This document shows, one piece after another, positions 33,490 through 46,767 of a stretch of DNA of 64,000 bases; positions within the stretch are counted from its first letter, which is position 1, and each line of letters begins with the position of its first letter. The position numbers were made by a program, and so were the translations under genes. The notes below the pieces were generated by a model. It ran no database searches. It was not told the origin of the DNA and saw nothing but the letters and a program-made list of their open reading frames with translations. The DNA is from Pagrus major (Eukaryota; Chordata; Actinopteri; Spariformes; Sparidae): the NCBI RefSeq assembly GCF_040436345.1, contig NC_133220.1, positions 8,446,664-8,510,663 of the forward strand, written 5' to 3'.

Positions 33490-33870
33490 CCGACCTCATT
33501 GTTGACCTAACCGGCCTTTGTGTGGGTTGCTAGGGCTAGGTGAGCCCAGGAAGAGGAAGAGGAGGTGGCCTATGACACTTCTTATCACCCAACTACAATG
33601 CAGTACTGAGTTCCCTCCCCAGACAGCTTAACAACCACTTACACCTGGGCTCACCTAGCCCTAGCAACCCACATGAAGGCCGGCTGGGTCAATGACCTGT
33701 AAGGACACTCCCACACAGTGGCCTCCAGTTAGTCAGAACTGAGGAAGCCTCTTGGATGAGAGGTGAAACATCTTCAACAAACTGAAACAAGTCCAGCTGC
33801 CTACGATACAGCACTTAGAAACATCCAGGTCATGGTCATTGTAGGTGCTGTATCGCAGGCAACTGGACTC
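33490..33870. repeat. Repeat element with nested inverted repeats
   Basis: Arms 33511-33550 and 33644-33683 are complementary at 38 of 40 positions (core GGTTGCTAGGGCTAGGTGAG) and extend outward imperfectly. A second pair follows at about 33791-33815 and 33843-33867 (GATACAGCACT and GGTGCTGTATCGC). Between them is GAAGCCTCTTGGATGAGAGG, a phrase I recall from a dispersed fish repeat. The structure can form two strong hairpins. Confidence 0.75.
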
Positions 33871-34628
33871 GTTTCAAACTCTTGTTTCCTTTTTATAACC
33901 GCTCAAAATACACGTACAGCTGAATGACTGAACAAATAAACCTTTAGTGACATTAAATCACAATTTGAATTTCGCCTGACTTCACACTTTAATATATAAA
34001 TAAAAAAAGGTGAAGTGCTTCCACTCCACACCGTCATTTTCTTCACGTTTGGACAAGCTGCCGGGCCTTTAATGCGGACACACAGAACCTCATATTTCAG
34101 TTCAGTCACACCTCACAGATATGTTGACTTTTGTAATGAAAGGTACGGTCGGACGGCTCTCGAGACCACTGAATAGGAGGTGATGAAGGATGTGCGCAGT
34201 GCAGTTTCTCATACTGAGTAAGGGGTGCAGGAATGAAGGCTGGGAAGTCATTTCTAAAAAGTGTCTGTCCGTCTCTTTATCGTCTCCTCAAACCCACCAA
34301 GTCCAGATAAATGGGCCCACTGAAGAGGCCGAGAGGGATGTCGTCTGAATTCGTAGGACGGGTGATGGAAGAAGGAAAACAGCAGGACAGATCACAAAAA
34401 TGGAGGACTTGCGGGTTTAGATCAGGGCTTCTGCATCAGCATCAATTATGATGATGTACTCGATATAATCCTCCGAAACCACCGGATTGTTCTGTAGGTC
34501 CTGTATGAACAATCACTAGTGCCGCTTAAATCTACATTAAGTTTCAGCGTCAGTGATTTGAATCTGAATGTGAGCAGTACTGAGATGTATTTTCTCCTCC
34601 CAGCAGGTGGAGTTGTGCTTTACAGACA

Positions 34629-37600
34629 ATGGCTCTCTCCTGGAGTCTTCTGCTGGCGTTCCTGTTTGCCACCCTGGTCCTGTCGCACAGCGCCGAGCCC
34701 GGAGCCCCTCACGGCAAGAGGAGACAGGGACAGACCTCAGCTGGTGGCAGCAACACCCTGCAGCACCCTCTGCAGGGCCTCCAGGGCCACCGCTACAGCA
34801 GGGAGCGCGGAGGTCACGGGGGCCAGGGTGCCCGCGGTGCCAAAGGAGGAGCCGGGCTGCTCTCCCACAGGCCCCTGCACCCCCTGGCCAGGCCTGAGGA
34901 CGATGGGACGGGCCTGGAGAGTTTGAGCCCGGTGAGACTGGAGATGGGCCCGGGCAGGGACAGAGACAGAGCTCGAATGAGTATGAAGAGTCCGCAGCAG
35001 GCCCGGGACAACGACCTTCTGGGGACACGCAAAGGGAGGGGGCATGGACACGGGAATGGGCACGGACACCACTTTGAGCACAGGAGACAAGGGAGTCGGC
35101 ACGAAAAGGGGCGGCATGGAAAAGGTGAGTCCAGTGATCCAAACATACAAAATATAGACCCCTGTCTGACTAATTATCCACTGCAGCAACAAGGAGCTAA
35201 AGGGATTTTTTTACAGAAGACGTTGTGACATATAACAGTAGTATCCCTTTCACACTGGATCCACAGACACCCACGAACACCTGGCTTTTGTCTTCAGTGG
35301 GAATGGGTACAATTTTCATTCACTCCAAGATCAAATGACTCTGCAGTAGTCACAGGTGTTTATCGGCTCCAGCTCCGACTGGCAGTGATGGAAACATGAT
35401 TTAGTGCCGCTCTCTGCTCCGTTAACAGAGAGCAACAGTAGCTAACGTTATTTTAGGAAAGGAGTCTGCTAATATAAACTAAGTTCCACGAAGCACCTTT
35501 TACAGCAACATCTCTATCCATAGACAACGTCCTGCTTGGTGACTCCAGATAATTTACCATCCTCAGTGTGAAGAGTAACTAAATTGAAGTGTAACTAGTC
35601 TCTACAGTATAAATGGTCTGTGTGACACCTGTTGACAGTGAGGTCTGTCGATTATTCAGAATAAACGAGACCTTGTTTCTGGGAATTATTGTTGTTGAAA
35701 AAGCTGAAACCGTAGATTGGAAGGGTTTTTTGTTAAAATATGAAAAGTAAACTGGTTCCAAGTTTGTTAGAAAATGGTGCATTATGTAGTCATAACACAT
35801 CCAAGTCAATTTGGGCGCCACCTGAGCCAAATTATTATAAAGATCAATCTGGAGAGAATCAGAACTAACTAAATGACAGATGGTTGTCATTAAGCCTTGT
35901 GGGTGTTGATTATTTATTATCTGCTCCAGCTTTTCCAACTTTTTGTACACAGATATGATAATAAAAATGGTCTGAAAGTATGTGAAACTGCCTCCCACAA
36001 ACTGTAATATCTTCTCTTTTTGTCCGTCCTGTCTGTCCAGGGTTTCTGCCTGAACCCGAGCTCAGCTCTGCGTTTAGGGACAGAGATCTGTTCGACGATC
36101 CTCCCTCCTCCTCCTCCGCCGCCTCCCCCTCCTTCAGCGTGACCCCGCCCAGCGAAGCCCCCTCCCCCATCGCTGCCGTCTTTGGCTCCGGCTCCTCCAT
36201 GGTTACCACGGTGATGAACGAGCATCCCCCAACGCTGCCCCCGGCCTCCACCAAACCCCAGGTAACCCCAACGAAACCCAAGTGCTTATTAAAGGCTGCG
36301 TCTGTTGTGGCTCAGTGTGATCCCAGTGTGCGGGGGAAGTAGAGCGAAAATGGGCCCCATTACTGCCGTTATGCCGCCGCAAACCTCATAGCTCATCTTG
36401 GAAATGACACTCTCTGCGGCGTGAACCTGAAAGTGCCGCTTGTGAAAAATATCCTCCAGCAGGCCAGACTCACTGGCTCTTGGTCACAGCGTGTGTATGA
36501 TAAATATGGCCGCGTTTCTGTATAATAAAACGACGCCTCCGGGATCAGAACCACACAGTTCACATTTTCTATAACTACCTTCCTTTATTAGAAACCATGG
36601 CAGGGCAAAATGTATGCGAGCTTGGAGAGTCTTTTTTGTGCTCGTGGGCACATGCGCTGAAAAAACCTGCAGGAGTGCGTGGGGCACCACTCACCACCTG
36701 TCACACTCCCCCAGCGTGATGCTTCAACAGTATGCATAAACAGCATTTAAGAGAAAAAAAAGAGACTCGCACGTGTTTTCCCCAACCTCCTTTTATGCTG
36801 GAACCGGTACAAATGAGACTCTTTAAGACAAGATTGGCACCTGATATCAATAGATGTTGAGCCAGTGCCCACTTTGTCAAAGCGTTTTGTCACAGCTGCC
36901 GCTACAAACACCCAACAGCTTGTAGGGCGTTGGTGGGAAATAAAAGGCCGAAGTTACAGGATCACCCACATTGTTTGATTGACGTGTTGTTTTGTTGAGG
37001 ACTGCAGCTCAAGACGACGCAGTACAGACGTCGCTGGATGTTTGTTTTAAAGGCACACTATGCAGGATTTGTCTGTTGCTGATGCATCGAGTGATTCTGA
37101 AGAAAGATTGTCGATTTTTGAGTCGTCAGATATTGATGCTTTGGGTTAAAGTGTCGGTGTTTGACAACAAAATAAAATAAAATAAGAAAATACAGATACA
37201 GACACTATAACACACATCTAGTGGGTCATTTACATTGTTTATTGAGGGGAAATCCTGCAGAGTATACCTCGAAAGAATCTGTTGTATTGAAGTCGACTTG
37301 AAACTTGCAATCGAGAACATGAACTCATTAGGAAACTGTTTACTGAGGGAATAAATCAAGCGAGAAGTAGGGTCATTTTCTCATAGGCTTACATACAATT
37401 GGATTTCTTTTTGAAACCGGTGGAGGACATTTGAAAGTTTGCAGGATTAAGGCACTTAATAATAGGCTCCTCTTTGCTCTGTCCGGTGTTCATACAGTCA
37501 TTGATATCACACTCTTGCACTTCTTTAGCACCTGCTTGAGATTTTAAATTCACGGTGGCTCTGTTTGACTTCCCTGGTCCGTCTCTATGTTTGACGACTG

Positions 37601-40600
37601 TAGATTGGACTGTCAGTCTGTTTGGTCTTCGATGTCTGAGAGTCCAGCAGTCGTGAGTCTTTGCTTTTCAGAGCAGTCAGATATTATCGCACCACAGAAG
37701 GAAAAAAAAGCCTTCCCTAATCCTTGGTTCAGTGGCACGACCGTGCGGCAGGGCTTCTTAATTAATGTTCGATCTTCTGCTGATGGTTTAATGAGCAGCG
37801 GAGCACGAGCAGGTATCCCCCTGCAATTAATCTAATTGATATTTCCATATAGGCTCATTTCCTGAGGGCGATGGGAAACAAGTATGGATCTGTTTCCATG
37901 AGGATGTTGATTCTCATTTTTTGATGGATGTCTTTCAGGGACCAAATATTCCTCTGGAGACCTTTCAAAGTCCTGCTGACTTCATTAGACTGTCTAACAT
38001 TTCTGTTTTGTTTCCTCTGTGTGAGTAAAAGAGACGGTGGCAACGTTTTTATGGCTTTTATCGTGGAAAGTTATGGCTGCTGAATCCACGGGGGGAGTTT
38101 TGTTTTACAGCAGTGTCATCACATACTTATCTGAGAGACATTATTTTACTGAGGCAGAATATTTGAGCTTATGATACTCATACCTTTATATGATTTTATG
38201 GATCAGTCCAAAGATACCCAGCTACTGACTTTAACTCTTAAGGGGGCTGCAGAGATTTAAACTGCTCATCAAATTTTTATTTTCTTGTTATTGGAACTAC
38301 ACTGAAACATACAAGACAATGAAAATATGGAAAAAGCGTGACTACTACAAACAAAATGGAGTCATTACACATCAGTGCTGGAGGTTAAGTGTTGGAGAAG
38401 TCAGTTCTTGCAATCACAATGCAATATATTTGTAATGACTTAAAGTCTAAAGCTCGAAATAGCAGCCTCACCCTGCATTGTTAAACATACCCCACAGTAT
38501 GTAAGTGTTAGAAAGGAAGAGCAGTTTCCTGTACTGATAATTTTTCTATTCTTAGAGTCGTATTATCGCTGCCAGAGGGTGAAAAGAACATATCTTTGCT
38601 TGAGGGTAGTTTAAGAGTACAGATCATGGTGTCAGTGAAGTTTAAAGGGATTATCCCTTTGGGAGCATGAAAGTACTCAGCTAATTTTTTTGACAGTATG
38701 CTTTCTTGATGATCTGATATCAAGTGTGGTCTGCTGACGATTTGGCAAAAAGGTCTGTTTGAACAGAAAAAAGGTGGAGGAGTTTCTAAAATAGAAGGTG
38801 TTTATTCTCTGGGAAAAACAAAACATGTCTTTATTAGCTTTAGATTTGTTCTCATGTGGCTCTGATCAAAAGTACAAACTGACTTTAACATCAGAGGCTA
38901 CAGTTTGCATCCTGTATCCCACCGACAGTCAATGATTGTTTTAGAGGTGAGCTATATATTGATTAATTGATTAGTCGTTTGAAGGAAGAATTGCTTTTCT
39001 TTGTGATTTATGACGGTAAATGAAAAATCTTTTGGGTTTGAAGCAATTTGAGGATGATGGTGATGAGCATTTTCACATTTTTGCTGCACAATTAGTCAAA
39101 GTAGTATCGTAATCCCAAGAAATTAAGATATACAACCTTTTTTTGATAAAGGCGATGAAGTACAGTAGCGCTGCAGAGACGTCCTGACGTTTGAATCTTG
39201 TTCTCCAGATGTAAGAACGTTTATTTGGTACAGAACGTCACATCAGTGATCAGTGAATAATGATTAGTAATTTCTAATTAAACGATTAGCCCTTGTTGTT
39301 TTGTTTCAACCGTGACCAAGATCTTTCTTGAACATTAAAGGAGCACTCTGTAGTTTTTGGGATGACATTTGAATCAGAAGACAAAGATCTTCACCGACTG
39401 ATTGTTTTTATGCCTAAACAAACTAAAATAACAAACTCTCTTTGTTTTCATGGCTGAAGAAACTGAAAAAACAACCCGACCTTAAAGGACAACACAGTTT
39501 CATACTGTTTGGCGGACCCTACCACGGTGCCCCTTTAATCAAGGACTTTTAGTTGTGTCACAATGAGAACAGACAAGGTGGAAACACAGGAGAAAGTAGG
39601 TTGGCAGATCAGCTGCAGAACGTTTATCCAAAATAAACTACAGGAGCAGGATCAGGATCAGGCGAACAGAACAGAAAATCAGGAAGGGGGACAACACAAC
39701 ACAGACTCAACACAGACTCAACTAACGAGGGGATGCGGTGCAGGTGGAGAAGCACAGGTGAGGGTAATGAGAAAGGAAGGAGCTGATAGGCTGGGAAGAA
39801 CGATGGCAGAAGGGCTGAGCCAACGAAGGTGATGCCGTGCAGGTGTGGAGGGAAAAGCAGAGCGAAAAACACCACGAAAAAACAGACAACACAAATAAAA
39901 TGAAACTAAAAGTTGCTTCAACTAAATAATCACAAGCTGTTCAAGCTGTTTTTTTAACAGTCATATTGTTTTAGAAGTCAAACAGCCTTAGAATAATTTG
40001 ACACTTTTAATCAAAGTCACTGGTTTACTTGAAATAAACATTGCATGTGTTTAATTATCTGACTAAAATACAGTACAGGAATAATAAAATGTCCACCCAG
40101 GACCGCTGTTGACTCGCAGGCTGCATTAGAAATAAAGCCTGCGGTTGTGTGTAATGAACCGCATGTTTAAATCCATACGTCTGTACGTTGTGTGTGCATT
40201 AACAGCACAAATGTTGGTGGTAAATATTTGTATTCCAGACTGTGGGCAGTCATGCTCTCTGTCACCAATCGATGGGTTTTTAAAGCTCTGCTGCTATCTC
40301 TGTCGACTCTGCGAGGGCATTTTATGAATCAATGAAGCGGCTCGGACTGCCGCTGCCTCTGCTCGTCGCAACACGAGTCCGACGTGTGAACCCCCCCGAA
40401 CGTGTTTACTCGCAATGCTGATAGAAAAACACTGTCGACAAATCAAACCGCAGTCATCTGCTGCAGCTGTGGTTGTAATTGCAGTAACTGAACATTCATC
40501 TGAGGCGACAGAATTGATCTCTCTACAGCAGCTTATACGCTGGATTGAGTCAAACCTAGGATTAGTTTTTAATGCACATCTTCATATTCTGATCACAATT

Positions 40601-43077
40601 GTATTTGAATACATAAATAAAGCAGATATTTCACATATTACCATGGAGGCAGACCTTACACAGCATGCTGAGACATAATTGAAGCTGGGATTAGGTGTTT
40701 ACAGATCTGCATATCAGCATGTTTGAGCTGCTCTGTGAGGATTTCTCACATAGAACGTATGCAAATGCTCCCGCTGAGATGTAGGGTTAGTCGTAAAATG
40801 TAAAGACTCGCTTCAATGTTATGTTTTCTTTCTCAGAGGTCTGGAAGAGGGAAAGGACAGGGAGAGGTGATGCCAACGTTGGACATGGCGCTCTTTGATT
40901 GGACAGACTACGAGGACATGAAACCTGTGGACACCTGGCCGTCGTCCAGGAAGAAAGGTCGGTAATTAGCTTTAATTGTAAATTTGCAACCGATTTTGAT
41001 TTGAAAACAGGATACGTGGAAATAATCCATATCAAAATCAAATTATCCCTATTATATTAAAATATTTGAATATGTTTAAGTTGACAAAACTGTGTTTCTT
41101 TCCTGCTGCGGTAGACAAGAGGCGGAGTAAGAACCTCAGCAGTGGAAACGTGACTGTAGACGCCGACGCCATCGAGCCGTGTGACCACCACCTGGACTGT
41201 CTCCCAGGTCAGTCTGCATCCCACATGTCACCATACGACGCTGTGAGGCTACAAAATACAAAAGATTTACGTCATAAGATTCAATTATCATTATACAACG
41301 CAAGATTGTATAACAAACTTATTATGTGCAATAACTAGAAACTGTGGAAAAACGTAGAAAGAAGCTGATTCAGAAAATCCGTTTTCAGAGATGACAATGA
41401 GCACGACATTCCTTGTAGAAATGATCACTAATACTACTTTATTTTTTATTTTTCAGTATTTCTTATATATCATCTCAATTGAAATATCTGTTGAAAGTAA
41501 TGTGCTTCTTCTGTTAAAGGTTCTTGTTGTGATCTGAGACAACACGAGTGCAAACCTCACAACAGAGGCCTCAACAACAAATGCTACGACGACTGCATGT
41601 GTGAGGAAGGTGAGTGAAGAAACTGTGCTACAGTGTTGAAACAGTGTCACGACAGCACAGTATCACATGACAAGGGGCACGGCTTGAAGGAAAAGTGCAA
41701 CATTTTGGAAAATAGACTTGAGCGTATTGATACCACTGTCTTATCTGCAGCAAACATTTTTACACTGTGGTTTATATATATATATATATTAAACAAGCAA
41801 GATGAGCTGCTAATTAGTTCATTTTGTAACCTTCTGAGAAAGCTAAGCTAGCTGTTTCCCTCTGTTTCCAGTCTTCATATTAAAGCAGCTGCAACAAACT
41901 TTAATTTTCAGCTGATTTTGGCGGCCCCTCTGGACAGAGGCGGTAGAGTTTCCATCACCTCAACTCATAAAGACCTTAATCTGGCTAGCAGGTGTATTTG
42001 TTTTGGAAGAGAAATACCTCGAGACAGTCAGTTCATGATCGGGTTTGAATCCTTTCAGATCCAGTTGTCCTCTTCCTTTTATCGGAGGTCGACAGAGGAT
42101 GACTTGTACTTTTCTTAGTGCTCTATCACTGTCCCTTTTAGCCTTTTTATTTTGTTCTTCATTCAAGTTTTTCCTTTCCCTTTGGCTTTCTTTTAATTGG
42201 CTAACATACTCACTGCAAAACTTTGCCTGGGCAAATGAAAACATGGGCTCTTTTTGTCTGCATACCCTGAATTGTTTTGGCTGATTTTCACGGGGACTCA
42301 AACATGGTGACTGTGGAAATAGCCAAACTTTAAGCTGATGGTCTTGTTTCCTTATGAAGGACATGCGTAGTGCATTTACCTCTCCATCAGACTCCACAAC
42401 TTCACCTTTTAAAAGCAGTGCTCCACTCGGTGGCACTTTCAGCATCTGTGTAAGAGTTTACAGCAGCAGTTTGTCTCTTCATGTGCACTCGTGTTTCAGA
42501 CACATTTCCCCAAGTCTCAGTGTTTATAATTAAGGTTTTTACAAAGTCATTGACTGGCGATGGGTAAGGGTCCCTGGAGTGGCCAATTAGTGGCAGACTG
42601 ACGTGGTGGTAAACAGAAAACGTCCCAGTGTTAATAAATGTTGATTTTCATGTAAAATTGTTTTGAGTTAATAAACGCTGAGTTGATAGATCGTTCATGA
42701 GCTCCAGAGGCAGATTTCACTTCAGGGTTTGTTTTTTATTAAAATACATAAACGTGGCAAAAATCCCTCAGATGGGTTTAGAGTTGATTTTTTTACTCTT
42801 GGCGTCTATAACACTGCAGATGTCGCTGTTTATATGATCCAAACAGCCTGTAAAAACTTAAAGACTTACAGTTTATCTGAGTCATTGGACTTCCTGTATT
42901 TCACAGCACATTCACAGCTATCTGTTGAATCTGTTCAGATAACAGCTTATTTGTGATGTTTCAGGGTTTCGGTGTTACGCAAAATTCCACCGGAAGCGAC
43001 GTGTGACCAGGAGGAGGGGTCGCTGCGTGGTACCGGAGTCGGTCAGCAGTGACCAGGGAGGCTTCATCACCATCTGA
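34629..43077 (+). CDS. draxin: Draxin, secreted axon-guidance protein and Wnt antagonist
   Basis: Coding exons: 34629-35124, 36041-36261, 40837-40957, 41115-41207, 41520-41609 and 42965-43077. All phases agree and give 377 aa (human 349). An acceptor (AG 34605-34606) precedes a 22-nt leader. Residues 1-22 are a signal peptide (hydrophobic [12 protein letters not shown], likely cut after SHSA). Residues about 23-165 are basic and Gly/Arg/His-rich, with a Gly-His run near 138-148. Residues 166-239 are Ser/Pro-rich and likely disordered. A short conserved acidic block ([14 protein letters not shown]) lies in exon 3. The C terminus (302 to about 364) is a Dickkopf-like domain with ten cysteines ([14 protein letters not shown] through RRGRCV). 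One sequon, NVT, lies at 291-293. Draxin is secreted, repels growing axons through DCC and netrin interaction and antagonises Wnt through LRP6. The neighbour agtrap is also its human neighbour. Confidence 0.97.
38950..39125 (-). repeat. Diverged CTATAAAATG-family repeat in draxin intron
   Basis: GATTAATTGATTAGTCGTTTG, ATGACGGTAAATGAAAAATC and TTTTGGGTTTGAAGC are reverse-complement matches to blocks of 46551-46740. It lies in the 4.6-kb intron between coding exons 2 and 3. Confidence 0.45.
39338..39540. repeat. GCACTGTGTAG-family inverted-repeat element, copy 2
   Basis: It opens TTAAAGGAGCACTCTGTAG and ends near GGTGCCCCTTTAA, with GTTTGGCGGACCCTACCAC inside. It shares CAAAGATCTTCACCGACTGA-like text with 52425-52775. 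The draxin intron immediately downstream (39560-39900) is purine-rich with many ACACA/GCAGGT phrases and no gene. Confidence 0.65.
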
Positions 43078-43525
43078 GAAGGAGGACAAGATGGAGGAGG
43101 TTGAAGGAGGATGAACAGGAAAAATGACCCCATGACAGAGTAGATAGTATCAGCCAAGACATCACATGACACCAGTAACAGATCAAGTGCTGAAAGGTGG
43201 CGACTTGCTGGTTTTAAAATCGATCCAACAGTGTAAATAACAGCATCTAGTCTGTTAAAACAAACTAACAGGTGACTTAACTGGATTTTTGTTTGAATGT
43301 TGCATTGTTGGATGAGCAGGGAACATCTTTAAGCACTTACTAGGTTCAGTTAAAATCCATACATCCGTTTTTAATTCAGTTTTGGTAACTCCAGCCTCAC
43401 TACAGGATCATTTTTAAAGAAAACACGCAGAGGGGTCAGTCCACGATGACCTATTTTTTAGAAAAAGAGCTTTTTTTTGTCACTTTGCAGGGGACTGTGG
43501 AGGACTGGAAGTGCTAAAATCTAAA

Positions 43526-43531
43526 AATAAA
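43526..43531 (+). terminator. draxin: Candidate polyadenylation signal of draxin
   Basis: AATAAA lies 449 bp after the stop codon in an A-rich run that contains further AATAAA copies to about 43613. An ATTAAA at 44721-44726 would give a longer 3'UTR; which is used cannot be told from sequence. Confidence 0.4.
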
Positions 43532-43689
43532 AATAAATAAATGAATAAATTAAGATTCAGTAAATAAATTAAAATGCCATGAAATGCACCAAACATAATA
43601 TTAAAAATAAATGTACGCATGAATTCATTTATAAAATGTTACATACATTTATATTTCTATTTGATTCAAACCGCCCAGGAGATTATGCT

Positions 43690-43955
43690 TTCACCCGCTA
43701 GTTTATTGGTTGGTTTGTGACCAGGATTACACAAAAACTACTGAATGGATTTCCACGAAACTTGGATGGACGATGAGTCTCGGCCGAGAATAGACCCCAT
43801 TAACTTTTGGTGTGGATCTGGATAAAGGGACGGATCCAGGAATGTTTTTTCTCACTTTCTTTAACTTTGCGCTACAGGATGTTTTTCAACATTTTTCTTA
43901 AAGGGGACTGTTTGGCCTTGGCTGAGGTATGCGCTCTACTGAGTGCCATTCTAGT
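43690..43955 (+). repeat. Dispersed teleost repeat, copy 2
   Basis: Same block order as 20308-20602: GGATTACACAAAAACTACTG, GGATTTCCACGAAACTTGG, TTAACTTTTGGTGTGGATCTGG, GGTATGCGCTCTACTGAGTG. This copy retains a CTCACTTTCTTTAACTTTGCG segment that copy 1 has lost. Confidence 0.75.
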
Positions 43956-44916
43956 TGCTACCTTATTTACTTACTGCCAAATTAAAGCAGAACAATAATT
44001 TATGTCACATTTTATAATTTAAATAACGTCAAAATGTACTTTATTACTATTTTTGGTGCATTCATGAATATTAGCGTATTTATTGGTCCATTATTTCTTT
44101 ATTTTTAGTTTTGGTACTTTCAGTCCTCCACAGAAAACATGACTGAGTGAAATTTGTAAACTTGTCATTGTTTATGTGTTTATGTTTACCACCATTATGG
44201 GGCCTGTTGATGATTTGGTTTCATTTTTTAATGAGTTGTGGAAAACCCTCTTTCTGATGTCTCTCACTGTTTTTTTTTCCTGCATCTGATTGTCTCCGTC
44301 TCTGCCGATCTGAGTCAAACAATGTTTACAAATCATTTTTAGTTTTGAATTACTGCTCGGAGTCCCTGATGGGAGACTTCAGGATCATACAAATGAGTCA
44401 CGTAAGCTTCTCTTAAAATACTAAAATTACTTTGAAATAGTTTCTGTGTGAGTTCTCTGCTACATTTTATCCCTAAAAATCATTTGTAAATGCTTTTTGG
44501 ACCCAGTCTGCCGTCCTGTATTGTAAATATGAGTGTGTTTGAATTGCCAACAACTTTTTGTTACATTGACACCACTTCTCTTGTATTTAACAGTAGAGTG
44601 ATAAACAAAGATGCTTGTCTGACCTCCCTTTTACATGTCTTAATATATGTTTTATTTATACTGTACTTAAAAACATGTTTGTCTATATATTGTGTTTTTC
44701 TGTCTTTTTTTGTTTTCATGATTAAACACTTACTAGGATATTGTGTCCGTTGTCGTATTGGATTGGACAGAGTACTCATGAGTACTCGACAGACGCAGTG
44801 ATGGTGGACGAAGTGCTCAGAGATAACAATAACTATTCATAAATAGACTCAATGATCTCATCACTGATGGTCTGCAGACTGTTTCACGACAAGTTAAAAG
44901 TTCCCTGAAGTACATT

Positions 44917-45290
44917 TAAAGGGTAACTCCACCAATTTTGCACATTAAAGTTTGTTTGCAGGTGTTTTATGAGTACTACGTTATGTGTGAAAAAGTGTTA
45001 TAAAGCCTCTTGTGGCTCCAGAGGAAGCTGCATGTAATCTGATAAATTGCCTCCAGCGATGTCACTCAGTGGCTAAGATGCATTGTGGGTAATGTAGGCG
45101 CTAGGTTTTAAAAAGAAAGAAGACTGTGAAATAAAAAAGGTGATTTCTCTGGTTCTACGGTATCGATTTGGATAATTTGTTTTTAAATGGTCAGTCATGA
45201 GTCCAACAGTGTTATAGTTCAATGTAAGAACAGTGGACTGCTTTTCAAGACCTGGAGCCTACATCACCCACAATGCAACTTTGATCCAAA
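44917..45290. repeat. Dispersed repeat beginning TTTAAAGGGTAACTCCACC
   Basis: It contains CCAATTTTGCACATTAAAG at its start, and the GCATTGTGGGTAATGTAGGC block shared with 22872-23010. A reverse partial copy of the same phrase (CCTACATCACCCACAATGCA) lies at about 45258-45278, so parts of the element are in inverted arrangement. Confidence 0.55.
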
Positions 45291-45414
45291 ACGTGTAACT
45301 ATCATAAACTTGATCCAATTAAAAAATCCTGCAGGCTTTTTGTCGAGGGAACCAGGGCGATGATATCTTTCAGGTTAACCTACAAAAACACGTCATCGCT
45401 ACACCACTCTCTTT

Positions 45415-45732
45415 ATGTAGTTGAGTACAAAGTACTACCCCTGCAATGTAGTGGAGTAGAAGTATAAAGAAGCATTACATTTTGTCGTTCAGTACAGCTC
45501 TGAAGTAACTGTAATGGGTTAATCTCTACCACTGGGTCAGAGCATGTGGCTGGACTGAGGACGTAAATGAGCATCAAGAGTTCTGCTCTCAGTAAAAGGT
45601 CTGCTTTTAAAATATTACTTCAGTAAAAGTGATATATACTAAGTAAGTATAAGCATAATCAAATTGCATAAAAACCTTAAATTTGTACCTAAGTACAGTA
45701 CTTAAGTAAATGTACTTAAGTTACTTTCCACG
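45415..45732 (-). repeat. ACTTAAGTA-family repeat, reverse copy
   Basis: It runs from TATGTAGTTGAGTACAAAGT to GTACAGTACTTAAGTAAATG and ends TTAAGTTACTTTCCA, the reverse complement of the start of the element at 211. Confidence 0.7.
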
Positions 45733-46550
45733 GCTGGTTTAATATCTTGTTTCCTTCCTTCACTTTCTGCCTCAGAAGAATAAAAACCATCACTTTGCTT
45801 TTATGAGCTCCCATGTGACGTTTTCCTCGAACTGCTTTTGTCACATAAATTTATTCCAAACACGTAATCTTTTCTTGAGAAATGAGGATTTGGGAGTCAG
45901 TATTAAGAAGCCATCTATCTCCATATGATAAAAATGAAAGCCACAATCTTTGAAGCTCATTATCTCCAAACCACCCTGAACTGTGTCAGAACCTTTTAAT
46001 GCAAAAGCTTACGACACATTAGAGCAAGTACAAGCAATAACATTCAGCACGTCTCTGTCCCGAACACACAAGGCCGCTGGAAATCTATCCGTATCAATAT
46101 TTGATTAGATGGAGAAAGTGAGACTCATTTTTCTTTCCTAACCACCGGCTCAGTCGGACTGTGATTGTGCCATCCTGATTTACGGCCCTGGAATAAAAGC
46201 AGTAGTGATGTATTTTTAATACTTACCTCTGACAGAGTGCTCTGGTGGAGTGCCCTGTTGAAACCTGGCCAACAGCCAGCCGAGTGATAGATTACACGCA
46301 GCCACATCCCGGCAGAGCTGCAGCTTCACATCACAAACACAAAGGCACTTCTTACCTTTCTTAGGGCTTTCTTCGAGTAATTAATTACCAAAGTTTCTGT
46401 CTGAGCCCAAGTTTTCAAGATCAAGACACTCTCAGAAGGACACAGGTACGACAATGAGAGCAATTTACATACCAGTAAACACAGCTGCAGGAGGCTCTCT
46501 GCAGCTTCACAGACAATAAAACAGAACATAAAGCGTTTCACAAGAAGAAG

Positions 46551-46740
46551 GGCTGCAAATACTCATCATTTACATTACTGATTAATCTGATGATAATGTG
46601 CACGATACACTGAATAATAATTGTCTATAAAATGTCCAAAGTGACGTCTTCAAATTGCTTCTTTTGTCCAACCAACAGTCCAAAACCCAAAGACTCTTCA
46701 CTTACCGTCATTAATGAAGAAGAAAAGCGACATTTATAAA
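46551..46740 (+). repeat. Dispersed teleost repeat (CTATAAAATG family)
   Basis: It begins GGGCTGCAAATACTCATC and contains AATTGTCTATAAAATGTCC and CCAACAGTCCAAAACCC. It is the clearest of the four copies seen in this window. Confidence 0.7.
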
Positions 46741-46767
46741 AATTTAAGAGGATGAAACCATGAAAAT

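Larger units (their letters stand above)
23647..34606 (+). other. draxin: Long draxin intron 1 (inferred)
   Basis: About 11 kb without recognisable coding sequence. The contents are microsatellites (TG 24305-24327, TCC 25519-25573, GAA 27776-27804, CA 28266-28319), short inverted-repeat elements (24736-24951, 29621-30062), other dispersed repeats (31255-31490, 31930-32285, 33490-33870) and otherwise unique-looking AT-rich DNA. The longest open frame (26427-26987, minus) has Lys/Phe-rich, low-information composition and no recognisable motif. Confidence 0.5.

Noticed and set aside
34537-35192. Overlapping long frames opposite or shifted relative to draxin coding exon 1, up to 201 codons
   Set aside because: GC-rich coding sequence leaves other frames open; the + frame from 34629 alone has a signal peptide, correct splicing and family sequence.
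41960-42445. 161-codon minus-strand frame inside a draxin intron
   Set aside because: No start context, motifs or splice signals; composition is unremarkable, and it lies wholly within an intron of a confidently modelled gene.
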